NCBI GenBank assembly: GCA_026129685.1
Contig: JAHCHO010000012.1
Coordinates: 47,329-111,328 of the forward strand
DNA length: 64,000 nucleotides
Reading direction: 5' to 3'
DNA from: Fimbriimonadaceae bacterium
Lineage (GTDB): Bacteria; Armatimonadota; Fimbriimonadia; Fimbriimonadales; Fimbriimonadaceae
The notes beneath the pieces were generated by a model that was given only the letters and a program-made list of their open reading frames with translations, ran no database searches and was not told where the DNA came from. The position numbers and the translations under genes are program-made. Positions 32,250 through 39,452 of the stretch are shown here, one piece after another (within the stretch, counting starts at the first letter, position 1; each line of letters starts with the position of its first letter).

Positions 32250-33158
32250 ATGAAGCGGGTCGTCTCGGTCAGCCTTGGCACATCGAAACGGGACAAAACG
32301 AGCGAAACCGAACTGCTCGGCGAGCGCTTCGCGATCGAGCGTCGAGGCACCGACGGTAGCCTGGATCGGTTCGCCGCGTTGTTTGGCGAACTGGACGGTA
32401 AGGTGGACGCCTTGGGCGTCGGCGGGTGCGACATCTACGTGGTCGTCGGCAAGCGTCGGTACGCCTTCCGGCAGATCCTGAGGCTGATCGAGGGCGCGCG
32501 AACCACCCCCGTGGTGGACGGGTCCGGGCTGAAGCACACCCTTGAGCGCTCGGCGATCGAGCGGCTCCAGAAGGACGGCGTCGTGGATTTCTCCCGGGAG
32601 CGCGCGTTGCTGGTTTCGGCGGTGGATCGCTACGGCATGGCCCAGGCGCTTGATCGGGTGTGCCCCAAAGTCGTTTTCGGCGACCTCCTGTTCGGCCTCG
32701 GGTTGCCGATCCCGCTCACGAGCTACCGCCAGGTGGAGAAGGTGGGTCGGCTCTTTCTCCCGATCGTCACCCGGTTGCCCTTCAAATGGTTCTATCCGAC
32801 CGGGAAGCAACAAGAGGACCGTAAGCCCAAGCATCCGAAGGTGTTCGCCGAGGCGACCTTCCTGTGCGGAGACTGGCACTACATCCGGCGCTACGCCCCG
32901 GATCGGTTGGACGGCAAGACGATCCTAACGCAGACTCTCCGCACCGCCGACCTGGAGTGGTTGAAAGAGGCGGGCGCGCGTCGAGCGATCACCACAACCC
33001 CCGTGATCGGCGGCGAGACGTTCGCTACGAACGTCATGGAGGCGGCGATGGTGACGCTGATCGGCAAGCGCCCGGCGGACACCACGGAGCAGGACTATCT
33101 GACGATGCTGGACCGGCTGGACTGGTCGCCGACGGTCATCCCGTTGAACGAGGAGTAG
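32250..33158 (+). CDS. Conserved protein, family sometimes labelled quinate 5-dehydrogenase
   Basis: A 302-residue cytosolic protein opening with MKRVVSVSLGTSKRDK. It contains LDGKVDALGVGGCDIYVVVGKRRY and the segment TPVVDGSGLKHTLER. I recall this conserved pattern from a family in Deinococcus, Thermus and clostridia that databases have called quinate 5-dehydrogenase. I see no standard Rossmann GxGxxG signature that proves a dehydrogenase, so the function is uncertain. It lies five bases after ridA and ends three bases from a convergent gene. Confidence 0.6.
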   Translation: MKRVVSVSLGTSKRDKTSETELLGERFAIERRGTDGSLDRFAALFGELDGKVDALGVGGCDIYVVVGKRRYAFRQILRLIEGARTTPVVDGSGLKHTLERSAIERLQKDGVVDFSRERALLVSAVDRYGMAQALDRVCPKVVFGDLLFGLGLPIPLTSYRQVEKVGRLFLPIVTRLPFKWFYPTGKQQEDRKPKHPKVFAEATFLCGDWHYIRRYAPDRLDGKTILTQTLRTADLEWLKEAGARRAITTTPVIGGETFATNVMEAAMVTLIGKRPADTTEQDYLTMLDRLDWSPTVIPLNEE

Positions 33159-33161
33159 CGA

Positions 33162-33842
33162 TCATCCGCCGCCGTCCTTCCCGATCTTTCTGGATCCCGG
33201 GGCGATCGTCGCGAAGAACGGCTCCGTCGCCGCGCCGACGCCGACCGCGCCGGACCTTTCCAGTTGCGGCGTTTTGGGGCCGCCGCTGAAGAGGGTGATC
33301 CCCCAAGTCAGAAACAGCGCGCCGGCCGTTTCGTACCACTTTTCGGCCTTTCCGCTGTCCGAACGAAAGTCCTTGACGTCGAGGGCCAGTTCCTCCTTCT
33401 TGACGTCGACGATGCGCACGTTGACGTTGGCGTAGGCCTTGGTCTTCGGGCCGAGTCCGACCCAAACCGACTTCACGTGCCACGCGACGCTGCCCGCGCA
33501 GACGTAGTCCGCCTTCATGGTCTGACCGAACTTCAGGAGTTGGGACGCGGTCGGCACGGGAGGTTGGCCGGACGGTTCTTCGTAGAGGGTCACCCAAGGC
33601 TGTCCGGCCACCGAAGACCAGGCGTCTCGGCACTCCGCGTCGGGCAGAATCACCATCCCGGCGCGCTCCTCGAAGAGCTTGCGCAGAACGGCTTGGGTCG
33701 TTGCGACCCCCTTTTCGCTTGTGCCGCGTTCGTTTTCGCTGAACGACCAAGGAAAGACGGCGACCCGGGGCAACGGTCGAATCGTTTGTGCCTCCTGCAT
33801 GGCAGAAGCTCCCAGGACGGCGACCAACAATGGAATCAGCAT
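33162..33842 (-). CDS. Predicted secreted protein of unknown function
   Basis: A 226-residue protein with a short signal sequence (MLIPLLVAVLGASAMQ). The segment RVAVFPWSF and a later KADYVCAGSVAW resemble periplasmic proteins of the CsgG/LpoB/FlgO type, which bind or report on envelope structures. The similarity is only by eye. A GAGGTGAG ribosome site precedes ATG 33842, and a perfect hairpin covers that site. tRNA-Ser lies upstream in the same orientation. Confidence 0.6.
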   Translation of the reverse strand: MLIPLLVAVLGASAMQEAQTIRPLPRVAVFPWSFSENERGTSEKGVATTQAVLRKLFEERAGMVILPDAECRDAWSSVAGQPWVTLYEEPSGQPPVPTASQLLKFGQTMKADYVCAGSVAWHVKSVWVGLGPKTKAYANVNVRIVDVKKEELALDVKDFRSDSGKAEKWYETAGALFLTWGITLFSGGPKTPQLERSGAVGVGAATEPFFATIAPGSRKIGKDGGG

Positions 33843-33849
33843 GTTCTCA

Positions 33850-33866
33850 CCTCACGAAGCGTGAGG
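33850..33866 (-). promoter_or_regulatory. Hairpin covering a ribosome-binding site
   Basis: A perfect 7-base-pair inverted repeat (CCTCACG and CGTGAGG on the minus strand, three-base loop) contains the GAGG of the ribosome site for the secreted protein. In the mRNA this would hide the site, suggesting thermal or ligand control. It could also be a DNA operator. Confidence 0.5.
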
Positions 33867-33920
33867 CTACCTCTATCTCGACAGGACCGCGTCGCCGAAT
33901 CGGTGAGGCCTTGAAGATAC

Positions 33921-34012
33921 TGGCGGAGCGGGTGGGATTCGAACCCACGACCCGGCTTTCACCGAGTACGCGATTTCCAGTCGCGCTCCTTCGACCACTC
34001 GGACACCACTCC
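33921..34012 (-). tRNA. tRNA-Ser (anticodon GGA)
   Basis: Minus-strand cloverleaf with acceptor GGAGTGG pairing with CCGCTCC, and an anticodon loop reading CTGGAAA, giving GGA. A long variable arm typical of serine tRNA, T-arm GGTTCGAATCC, discriminator G and encoded CCA (33921-33923) complete it. Total 92 bases including CCA. Confidence 0.96.
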
Positions 34013-34027
34013 GCGCCAGGAAGCTCC

Positions 34028-34036
34028 ATTATGCCA
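34028..34036 (-). promoter_or_regulatory. Extended -10 promoter for tRNA-Ser
   Basis: On the minus strand TGGCATAAT matches an extended -10 (TGn plus CATAAT). It lies about 15 bases before the tRNA 5' end. No clear -35 is present. Confidence 0.5.
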
Positions 34037-34050
34037 TCGGCCCACCCGGA

Positions 34051-34056
34051 TATACT
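34051..34056 (+). promoter_or_regulatory. -10 element for leaderless lipoprotein gene
   Basis: TATACT, a five-of-six match to the consensus, ends six bases before ATG 34063. There is no room for a ribosome-binding site between it and the start codon. Confidence 0.55.
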
Positions 34057-34062
34057 CGGCCC

Positions 34063-34533
34063 ATGCGTCTCGCTCCCGTCGCCCTTCTCGCCGTCGCTCT
34101 TGGCGCCCTCGTCGGGTGCGGGCCCAAGGATCCGCTGGACGGCAAATGGACGGCCGACACCTTCCCCGGTCAGACCGCCCAGATGGGGGACACGAAGGTG
34201 ACCGCCACCTTCAGCGGCGGCAAGACATTCAGCCTCGTTGTCGACAGCAACCTGCCGCAGAACATGGGCAGCATCCAGGCGACGATCGACGGCACCTATA
34301 CCTTCACGAAGGACCAGCTCAAGATGACGGCGACGAGCGCCAAGCTCGACGACTCGAAGCTCAAACTCCCCAAAGAGATGCAAGCCCTCGCCAAGCAGCA
34401 GATGAAGGACGCCGACAAGAACCTGATCAAGCAGATCAACGATGCTCCGGCGGGGACGATCAAGCTGGAGGGCGGCGACAAGTTCAGCTGGACCGTCAAC
34501 GGTCAGGCGACCGAGTTCAAGCGCGCCAAGTAG
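34063..34533 (+). CDS. Small predicted lipoprotein
   Basis: A 156-residue exported lipoprotein. The signal MRLAPVALLAVALGALVGC ends in a lipobox with C19. The mature part has a beta-rich lipocalin-like pattern (DGKWTADTF, VTATFSGGKTFSLVVD, IDGTYTFTKDQLKMT) that resembles small extracytoplasmic sensor or binding lipoproteins. No enzymatic motif. It ends three bases from a convergent gene. Confidence 0.75.
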   Translation: MRLAPVALLAVALGALVGCGPKDPLDGKWTADTFPGQTAQMGDTKVTATFSGGKTFSLVVDSNLPQNMGSIQATIDGTYTFTKDQLKMTATSAKLDDSKLKLPKEMQALAKQQMKDADKNLIKQINDAPAGTIKLEGGDKFSWTVNGQATEFKRAK

Positions 34534-34536
34534 CGT

Positions 34537-35130
34537 TCAGCCGCCCTTCTTCTTTTCCGCCGCTTCGAGTGCCGCCTCTTCGCGAGCGTCGAACTCCTCC
34601 CGGATCTCGTGTCCCGGCCAGAACTCGGTGCGCACCACCCGACCGTCGGCCGCGAACCAGACCCGCCCGACGTCCTTGTTGTAGCGGGGATCCTCCGTGT
34701 TCCAGCGGTACTCAACGGGATCGTTCGTGCCCTCGGATCGCACGTAGGGCGAGAGGGCCCGTTCAGCGTCCGCGCGGGGCGTTCCCACCGGGATCGAACG
34801 CACGACCTGGGCGAAAAGCTTCCGCGGCGTGTATGGGGTTCGTTGGATGACGATCATCCCGCCGATGAACGCGACGGCCAGGAGGAGTTGCCACTTTCGG
34901 AAGCCGACAACGCTGGGCGACAGCATGGTCATCACCGCCAGCACAATGTAGATGACGAAGAACTCGGTCGGCCACTGTCCGGCGAGGATTTCGTCGGCGA
35001 CCTTCCCGATATAGAGCGAAATCGCCCCCAAGGCGACGATCATGATCGTCGCGAGGGTTGGGAATCCCTTCGCGTCGCGCGTATCGGGTTCCGCTTGCGG
35101 AGTCGGGAAGTCGGTCGTCGCGTCGGCCAT
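34537..35130 (-). CDS. Membrane protein of unknown function
   Basis: A 197-residue protein from ATG 35130. Three hydrophobic helices lie at about 22-43, 52-72 and 75-95. A soluble C-terminal domain follows (SIPVGTPRADAERALSPYVR, then WNTEDPRYNKDVGRVWFAADGRVV) and resembles small envelope domains of the SmpA/OmlA kind by pattern only. The tail is glutamate/lysine rich. TATCCT at 35141-35146 may be its -10. It lies 43 bases after the propeller gene in the same direction. Confidence 0.6.
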   Translation of the reverse strand: MADATTDFPTPQAEPDTRDAKGFPTLATIMIVALGAISLYIGKVADEILAGQWPTEFFVIYIVLAVMTMLSPSVVGFRKWQLLLAVAFIGGMIVIQRTPYTPRKLFAQVVRSIPVGTPRADAERALSPYVRSEGTNDPVEYRWNTEDPRYNKDVGRVWFAADGRVVRTEFWPGHEIREEFDAREEAALEAAEKKKGG

Positions 35131-35173
35131 ACCGAGACTCAGGATACCGAGGTCGGACGGTGCCCTTGCCGGC

Positions 35174-36613
35174 CTACGACTTCGGCACCTGTGGGCTGAA
35201 GCTCGGCGACGAGTAGTTCGTCTTCCCATCGCTGATGCGGCGCGGAGCGCCTTCGATCCGGCTCGTGCGATAGATCGACCGAGCGCCGTCGCGCATCAGG
35301 AAGACAATATCCTCCCCCAAGGGATGCCAGCTTGGCGAACTGACCGCTCCCTTCACCAAGCCGTGGGCGGTTTGTCCCGCCGCCGGGGCGAAATCGACCA
35401 GGGCCAGCCCCTCGGGGGCGAACTGCTGGTTCGCGTCCACGGTTCCCGTCACCAGGGCGATTCGGGTGCCGTCGGGCGAGACCGAGGGCTCACGGAACGC
35501 GAGCTTGTCGTCGCCCGCCGCCGCGATCATCGTCACCAGAGGCGACATGGAGGTGAACCGGGTTTGGCCCTCGTTGGGCTTCTCGGGATCCACGTAGCCG
35601 AGGACGTTGCGGATGGGTCGACGGATGGTTCCGTCCGGTCCGATCAGGGCTGCCCAAATCCCCTGCGGGGAGAGGACGCTCGCGACCGCCTGCTCGGAAG
35701 TTCCGAGGGACTCGGCCACCTCCGCGATGTTGGGTTCGCGTTGGAACTGCTTGCGCATCCGGGCGGCGGCGTCCGAGATGAGGGTCACGCGCTCCAACTC
35801 GTCACGGTCGGGGAAGTCGAACCCTTGGACCGCGAACAGGATCGCGCCCGTACGGACGTTGACGTCGATGTCGACCCGGTCTCCGGCCACGATCGGCAGA
35901 GGCCGGCTCTTGAGGGCCTTCGTTATATCGTCGTCGCTATCCCTGGCAGGCAGCAGACTCTGGAGAATCAGAACCTCGCCCCCTTCCTGGCGGCGCATGA
36001 CGGCCGCGATCCACTCGCGGTTCTTCCCGTACTTCGCAATTCGGAAGCTGGAGCCGAGCTTCTCGTACATCTGGTCGAACTGGCCTTGGGCGCCGCCCTC
36101 TTCCGAACGGCCCACCTCTCTCCCTAAGGGCGGGAGCAACTGGCGCATCGCCGCTTCTTTGTGGTCGAACTCCAGCACGCGCCCGCCCGACAGAACGAGC
36201 CCGATGTCGGCGGTACCGGTCAGCTCGGGAGAGCCGTAGAACGGGGCGCTCTTGCTTCGCTGGTCAAGCGTTCGGCGCCGCACTTCGTCGCGGGCGAGGT
36301 TCCACCGGTAGATGTGGAAGGCGTTGTCCTCGCGGTCCGAAACGTAGAAAATGCGGTCGCCGGCCTTGTTCCAGACCGGGTCACGCTCCTGGACGTTCTC
36401 GGTGTATCCGGGCGTGCGGCGCAGTTTGTCGGTCTTGTCGAACACGACGATCTGCGACCCAGACGGCGTCTCCTCGGTCGCGACGACCCAGTCCACCGAG
36501 TCCACCGTGCCGGGATCGAAGTCGTTGACCTTCTTGACACTGGTGTAGCCCCAGAAGAGCCCGCCCAGAATCACGAGGGCGACGAGAGATCGAACGGCGA
36601 GTTTCTTGTTCAT
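35174..36613 (-). CDS. Membrane-anchored beta-propeller (TolB-like) protein
   Basis: A 479-residue protein with one N-terminal helix (about 7-24) and an extracytoplasmic domain of propeller-like repeats. Examples are DPVWNKAGDRIFYVSDREDNAFHIY, LAFREPSVSPDGTRIALVTG and SSPSWHPLGEDIVFLMRDG, resembling WD40-like PD40/TolB repeats. In the middle a helical segment (about 285-330) with REPNIAEVAESLGTSEQAV interrupts the blades and resembles a sigma-factor region-3-like helix-turn-helix, an odd insertion. Its start overlaps the fmt stop by four bases. Confidence 0.65.
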   Translation of the reverse strand: MNKKLAVRSLVALVILGGLFWGYTSVKKVNDFDPGTVDSVDWVVATEETPSGSQIVVFDKTDKLRRTPGYTENVQERDPVWNKAGDRIFYVSDREDNAFHIYRWNLARDEVRRRTLDQRSKSAPFYGSPELTGTADIGLVLSGGRVLEFDHKEAAMRQLLPPLGREVGRSEEGGAQGQFDQMYEKLGSSFRIAKYGKNREWIAAVMRRQEGGEVLILQSLLPARDSDDDITKALKSRPLPIVAGDRVDIDVNVRTGAILFAVQGFDFPDRDELERVTLISDAAARMRKQFQREPNIAEVAESLGTSEQAVASVLSPQGIWAALIGPDGTIRRPIRNVLGYVDPEKPNEGQTRFTSMSPLVTMIAAAGDDKLAFREPSVSPDGTRIALVTGTVDANQQFAPEGLALVDFAPAAGQTAHGLVKGAVSSPSWHPLGEDIVFLMRDGARSIYRTSRIEGAPRRISDGKTNYSSPSFSPQVPKS

Positions 36614-37536
36614 GGCGTTTCGGGCCGGACGAGGCGCGAGCCGACGGCGAGGCGGGCCCCGTTGACGAAGTCCCGGCCCGTCATCCCGGTTTTACCTTGG
36701 GGCCGCACCTCGTGCAGTTCAAGCGCCCCGGTCCGACACGCAACCGTAAGAACCGGCGCGACGGAGAGAACGGTTCCCGGTTCACCGCTCCCTTCCGAAC
36801 GTCGGGCCCGAACGAGCCGAATCCGTCCGTGAACGGACTCGATGTACGCGCCTGGGGATGGGGTGAACGCTCTAAACCGATCGTATTCGGGTTTGGCGTC
36901 GCGTTCGCACCGAATTCGGCCCTCGACGGGCTCGATCTTTGGCGCGAGCGAGGCGTCGGCTTCGTCTTGCGGTGTCCGCGGATAATCCCCCACGCTGAGC
37001 CTAGGCAGCCAACCGAGGGCCATCCGGGCGGCAAGGACGGCGAGTCGTTCGAACAACTCGCCCGCCGTTTCGTCGGGGTCGATCGGTGTGCGTTCGATCG
37101 CGATGATGTCGCCCGTGTCCATGCCTTTGGCCATTTGCATGAGAGAGACACCCGTTTCGGTCTCGCCCGCCTGAATCGCGCGTTGGATGGGGGCGGCGCC
37201 ACGGTAGCGGGGGAGGATCGAGCCGTGCAGGTTGATCCCGCCACAGCGAGCAGCCTCCAGGAGCCGAACCGGCATGAGTTGGCCGTAACTCGCGACGAGG
37301 AGCACGTCCGGACGAAGGATGCGAACCCTCTGGACGAACGCTTCTTCTCGGCAGGATTCGGGCGTGGCCACCTCGAGGCCGAGTTCGAGCGCGGCGGCCT
37401 TCACCGGGGTTGGACGTAGGGTCATGCCGCGTCCGGACGGTCGATCCGGTTGAGCGACCACGAGGGCGACGGCCGAGGCGACGGCGCGCAAAGCCGGGAC
37501 GGCGAAGTCTCCCGTGCCGAAGTACACGACCGTCAT
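36610..37536 (-). CDS. fmt: Methionyl-tRNA formyltransferase
   Basis: Formylates initiator Met-tRNA using 10-formyl-tetrahydrofolate; 308 residues from ATG 37536. The N-terminal MTVVYFGTGDFAVPAL and the catalytic region NLHGSILPRYRGAAPIQ, then GMDTGDII, are diagnostic (catalytic Asn, His and Asp all present). The C-terminal OB-like domain is present. Four-base overlaps with def upstream and the propeller gene downstream show tight coupling. Confidence 0.96.
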   Translation of the reverse strand: MTVVYFGTGDFAVPALRAVASAVALVVAQPDRPSGRGMTLRPTPVKAAALELGLEVATPESCREEAFVQRVRILRPDVLLVASYGQLMPVRLLEAARCGGINLHGSILPRYRGAAPIQRAIQAGETETGVSLMQMAKGMDTGDIIAIERTPIDPDETAGELFERLAVLAARMALGWLPRLSVGDYPRTPQDEADASLAPKIEPVEGRIRCERDAKPEYDRFRAFTPSPGAYIESVHGRIRLVRARRSEGSGEPGTVLSVAPVLTVACRTGALELHEVRPQGKTGMTGRDFVNGARLAVGSRLVRPETP

Positions 37537-38063
37537 TCGTCGGTATCCGGGTCGGGGTCTTGCCAGTAGAGGGTCGCGGGGTCCACCTTGTCGGTGAAGA
37601 GGACCCCGTCCAGGTGGTCGATCTCGTGCTGCACGACGCGGGCGGCAAGGCCCTCCATCTCCCACTCACCAAGCTTTCCCCGTCCGTCGACGGCGCGAAC
37701 GACGACCCGAAGACTGCGTTTGACATCGCCGTAGAGCCCCGGAATGCTGAGGCAACCTTCCTGGCCCACCTGCTCACCGGACGCCTCGAGAATCGTGGGA
37801 TTCACCAGAGGCATCGCCTTGCCGCCCCCCGGGGCGATGATGACGACGCGCTCGGATACCCCGATCTGAGGGGCGGCCAGGCCCTGGCCGTTGGCGTCCC
37901 GCATGATCTGGATCATGTCTCCGATCAGGCGCAACGTTCTTTTCGTGAACTTGCTCACGGGTTGCGCCGGACGACGCAGAACGTCCGCCGGGTACTTGAC
38001 CACCGGCGGAGTCCACGCGGGCTCGTAGAGGTACCGGAACTCGTCCGGTACGACAATCTCCAT
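37533..38063 (-). CDS. def: Peptide deformylase
   Basis: Removes the N-formyl group from new proteins; 176 residues. All three motifs are present: GQGLAAPQIG (about 59-68), EGCLSIPG with metal ligand C104, and QHEIDHLDG with H146, E147 and H150. It sits between prmC and fmt, so the formylation cycle genes are neighbours. A CATAAT overlapping the prmC stop (38072-38077) may give it a promoter of its own with a one- to two-base leader. Confidence 0.97.
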   Translation of the reverse strand: MEIVVPDEFRYLYEPAWTPPVVKYPADVLRRPAQPVSKFTKRTLRLIGDMIQIMRDANGQGLAAPQIGVSERVVIIAPGGGKAMPLVNPTILEASGEQVGQEGCLSIPGLYGDVKRSLRVVVRAVDGRGKLGEWEMEGLAARVVQHEIDHLDGVLFTDKVDPATLYWQDPDPDTDE

Positions 38064-38072
38064 GGCTCGTGA

Positions 38073-38909
38073 TTATGGCACCGGGAGTCGCGACGGCGGG
38101 GCGAACGCGAGGACGCGGCGGATGCCATCGAGATCCTTCCACTCGGCAACGAGGGTCCAACAACCGTCGGCAAAAGTGTCGACGACGCGGTCCGCCTGAT
38201 GGTCGCCGACCTCCGTCAGGAGGAGTCCTTGCATAGCGAGGGCGCGTCCAGCCTCTTTCGCCAACCGGCGGTAGACGTCGAGGCCGTCGTCGCCCGCAAA
38301 GAGCGCCATCGGGGGCTCGAACTCCCGGATTTCCCTCGGGAGGGGGTCGCCGGTTGCGACGTACGGGGGGTTCGTCACGATCGCGTCGAAACCCTCGCCA
38401 GCCGGGGGAAGCAGGTTGGCCCGCACCAAACGAACCTCGGCCCCGAGGGTCGCCGCGTTCGCCTCGGCGATTCGAAGGGCGTCGTCGCTCAGGTCGAGCA
38501 AAGTGACGGCCCACTCCGGCCTTTCAAGTTTGAGCGTAATCCCGACGCAACCGGAACCGGTGCCGATGTCCAGAACCCGGGCGGACCGAGGGAGGCCGAT
38601 GGCAAGGGCTGCCTCCACCAGGGTCTCCGTCTCCGTGCGCGGCACGAGGACCCCCGGTCCGACCAAGAAGCAGCGTCGGTAGAACTCGCGGCGCCCGACG
38701 ATGTACGCCAACGGTTCGCCCGCTTCGCGTCGTTGGAGCAGTGCCTCGCCCGCGAGGTTGTTGAACTCGTGGTCGGGATGCGCGAGCAGCCAACTCCGAT
38801 CGACGCGCAACACGTGGCCGGCAAGCACTTGTGCCTCCAAGCGCGCCGCGCTCACGCCCGCGCGAGCCAACCGTCTTTCGGCGGAGCGGCACCATTCGCC
38901 GACGGTCAT
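38073..38909 (-). CDS. prmC: Peptide chain release factor N5-glutamine methyltransferase
   Basis: Methylates the GGQ glutamine of release factors using S-adenosylmethionine; 278 residues. The SAM-binding motif VLDIGTGSGCVGI, the catalytic NPPY in IVTNPPYVA, and the N-terminal helical domain with GEPLAYIVGRREF are as in PrmC/HemK. It is the first gene of a leftward cluster with def and fmt and diverges from the GYF-domain gene 65 bases away. Confidence 0.94.
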   Translation of the reverse strand: MTVGEWCRSAERRLARAGVSAARLEAQVLAGHVLRVDRSWLLAHPDHEFNNLAGEALLQRREAGEPLAYIVGRREFYRRCFLVGPGVLVPRTETETLVEAALAIGLPRSARVLDIGTGSGCVGITLKLERPEWAVTLLDLSDDALRIAEANAATLGAEVRLVRANLLPPAGEGFDAIVTNPPYVATGDPLPREIREFEPPMALFAGDDGLDVYRRLAKEAGRALAMQGLLLTEVGDHQADRVVDTFADGCWTLVAEWKDLDGIRRVLAFAPPSRLPVP

Positions 38910-38974
38910 CGGTACCGGGTCCTTTGGCGGGAACGGCAGGGGCGCGTCCGGCTCACCGGGAACCTGAGGACGGG

Positions 38975-39418
38975 ATGCGTTACTACGTCCTGTGGCACGA
39001 CGGCACCAAGTATGGCCCGATCGATCTGGTCGGGTTGGCCGACTGGGTTCGCGAGGGAAGGGTCTCGCCTACGACCCAACTCGAGGAGGTTGAGACGTGC
39101 CGGCGGTACCCGGCGTCGACCGTGCCGGGCTTGTTTGGACAACTTTCGTCGGCGACGGCTCCGATCGGCCCCACGCTGGAGAGCGCAATGCGAGGTGAGA
39201 ACTTGGTCGGCATGTCTTGGGCCGCCGGGTTCTTGGGGCTGGTCATGTGTCCCTTCGTCGGGCCGGTCGTCGGCATCGTGTTCGCCAAGCAGGCCCAGCG
39301 CCTTGCGAACCCGGGAGCGAAGGCCGCCCTTGTTTTCAACGTGGCCTTGCTCGGCCTGTCGGTCTTCTCGATCCTGTTCGCAATCTTCGTCGTGGGCTGG
39401 TGGCACGCCCAGACTTGA
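38975..39418 (+). CDS. GYF-domain membrane protein
   Basis: A 147-residue protein from ATG 38975. The N-terminal YYVLWHDGTKYGPIDLVGL matches the bacterial GYF_2 domain, a small protein-interaction fold. Two hydrophobic segments follow in the C-terminal half (about 78-100 and 113-140), as in DUF4190-type membrane proteins. Function unknown. Confidence 0.75.
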   Translation: MRYYVLWHDGTKYGPIDLVGLADWVREGRVSPTTQLEEVETCRRYPASTVPGLFGQLSSATAPIGPTLESAMRGENLVGMSWAAGFLGLVMCPFVGPVVGIVFAKQAQRLANPGAKAALVFNVALLGLSVFSILFAIFVVGWWHAQT

Positions 39419-39440
39419 ACGAGCGGCACCCGCCAGCGGA

Positions 39441-39446
39441 CATACT
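39441..39446 (+). promoter_or_regulatory. -10 element for leaderless M1-like gene
   Basis: CATACT ends six bases before GTG 39453. The sequence between (CGGACT) resembles the CGGCCC in the same position before the lipoprotein gene. Confidence 0.5.
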
Positions 39447-39452
39447 CGGACT

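Noticed and set aside
38199..39452. Upstream extension of the M1-like gene to more than 1,150 residues
   Set aside because: It would run antisense through prmC and across the GYF gene; GTG 39453 with a hydrophobic start fits better.
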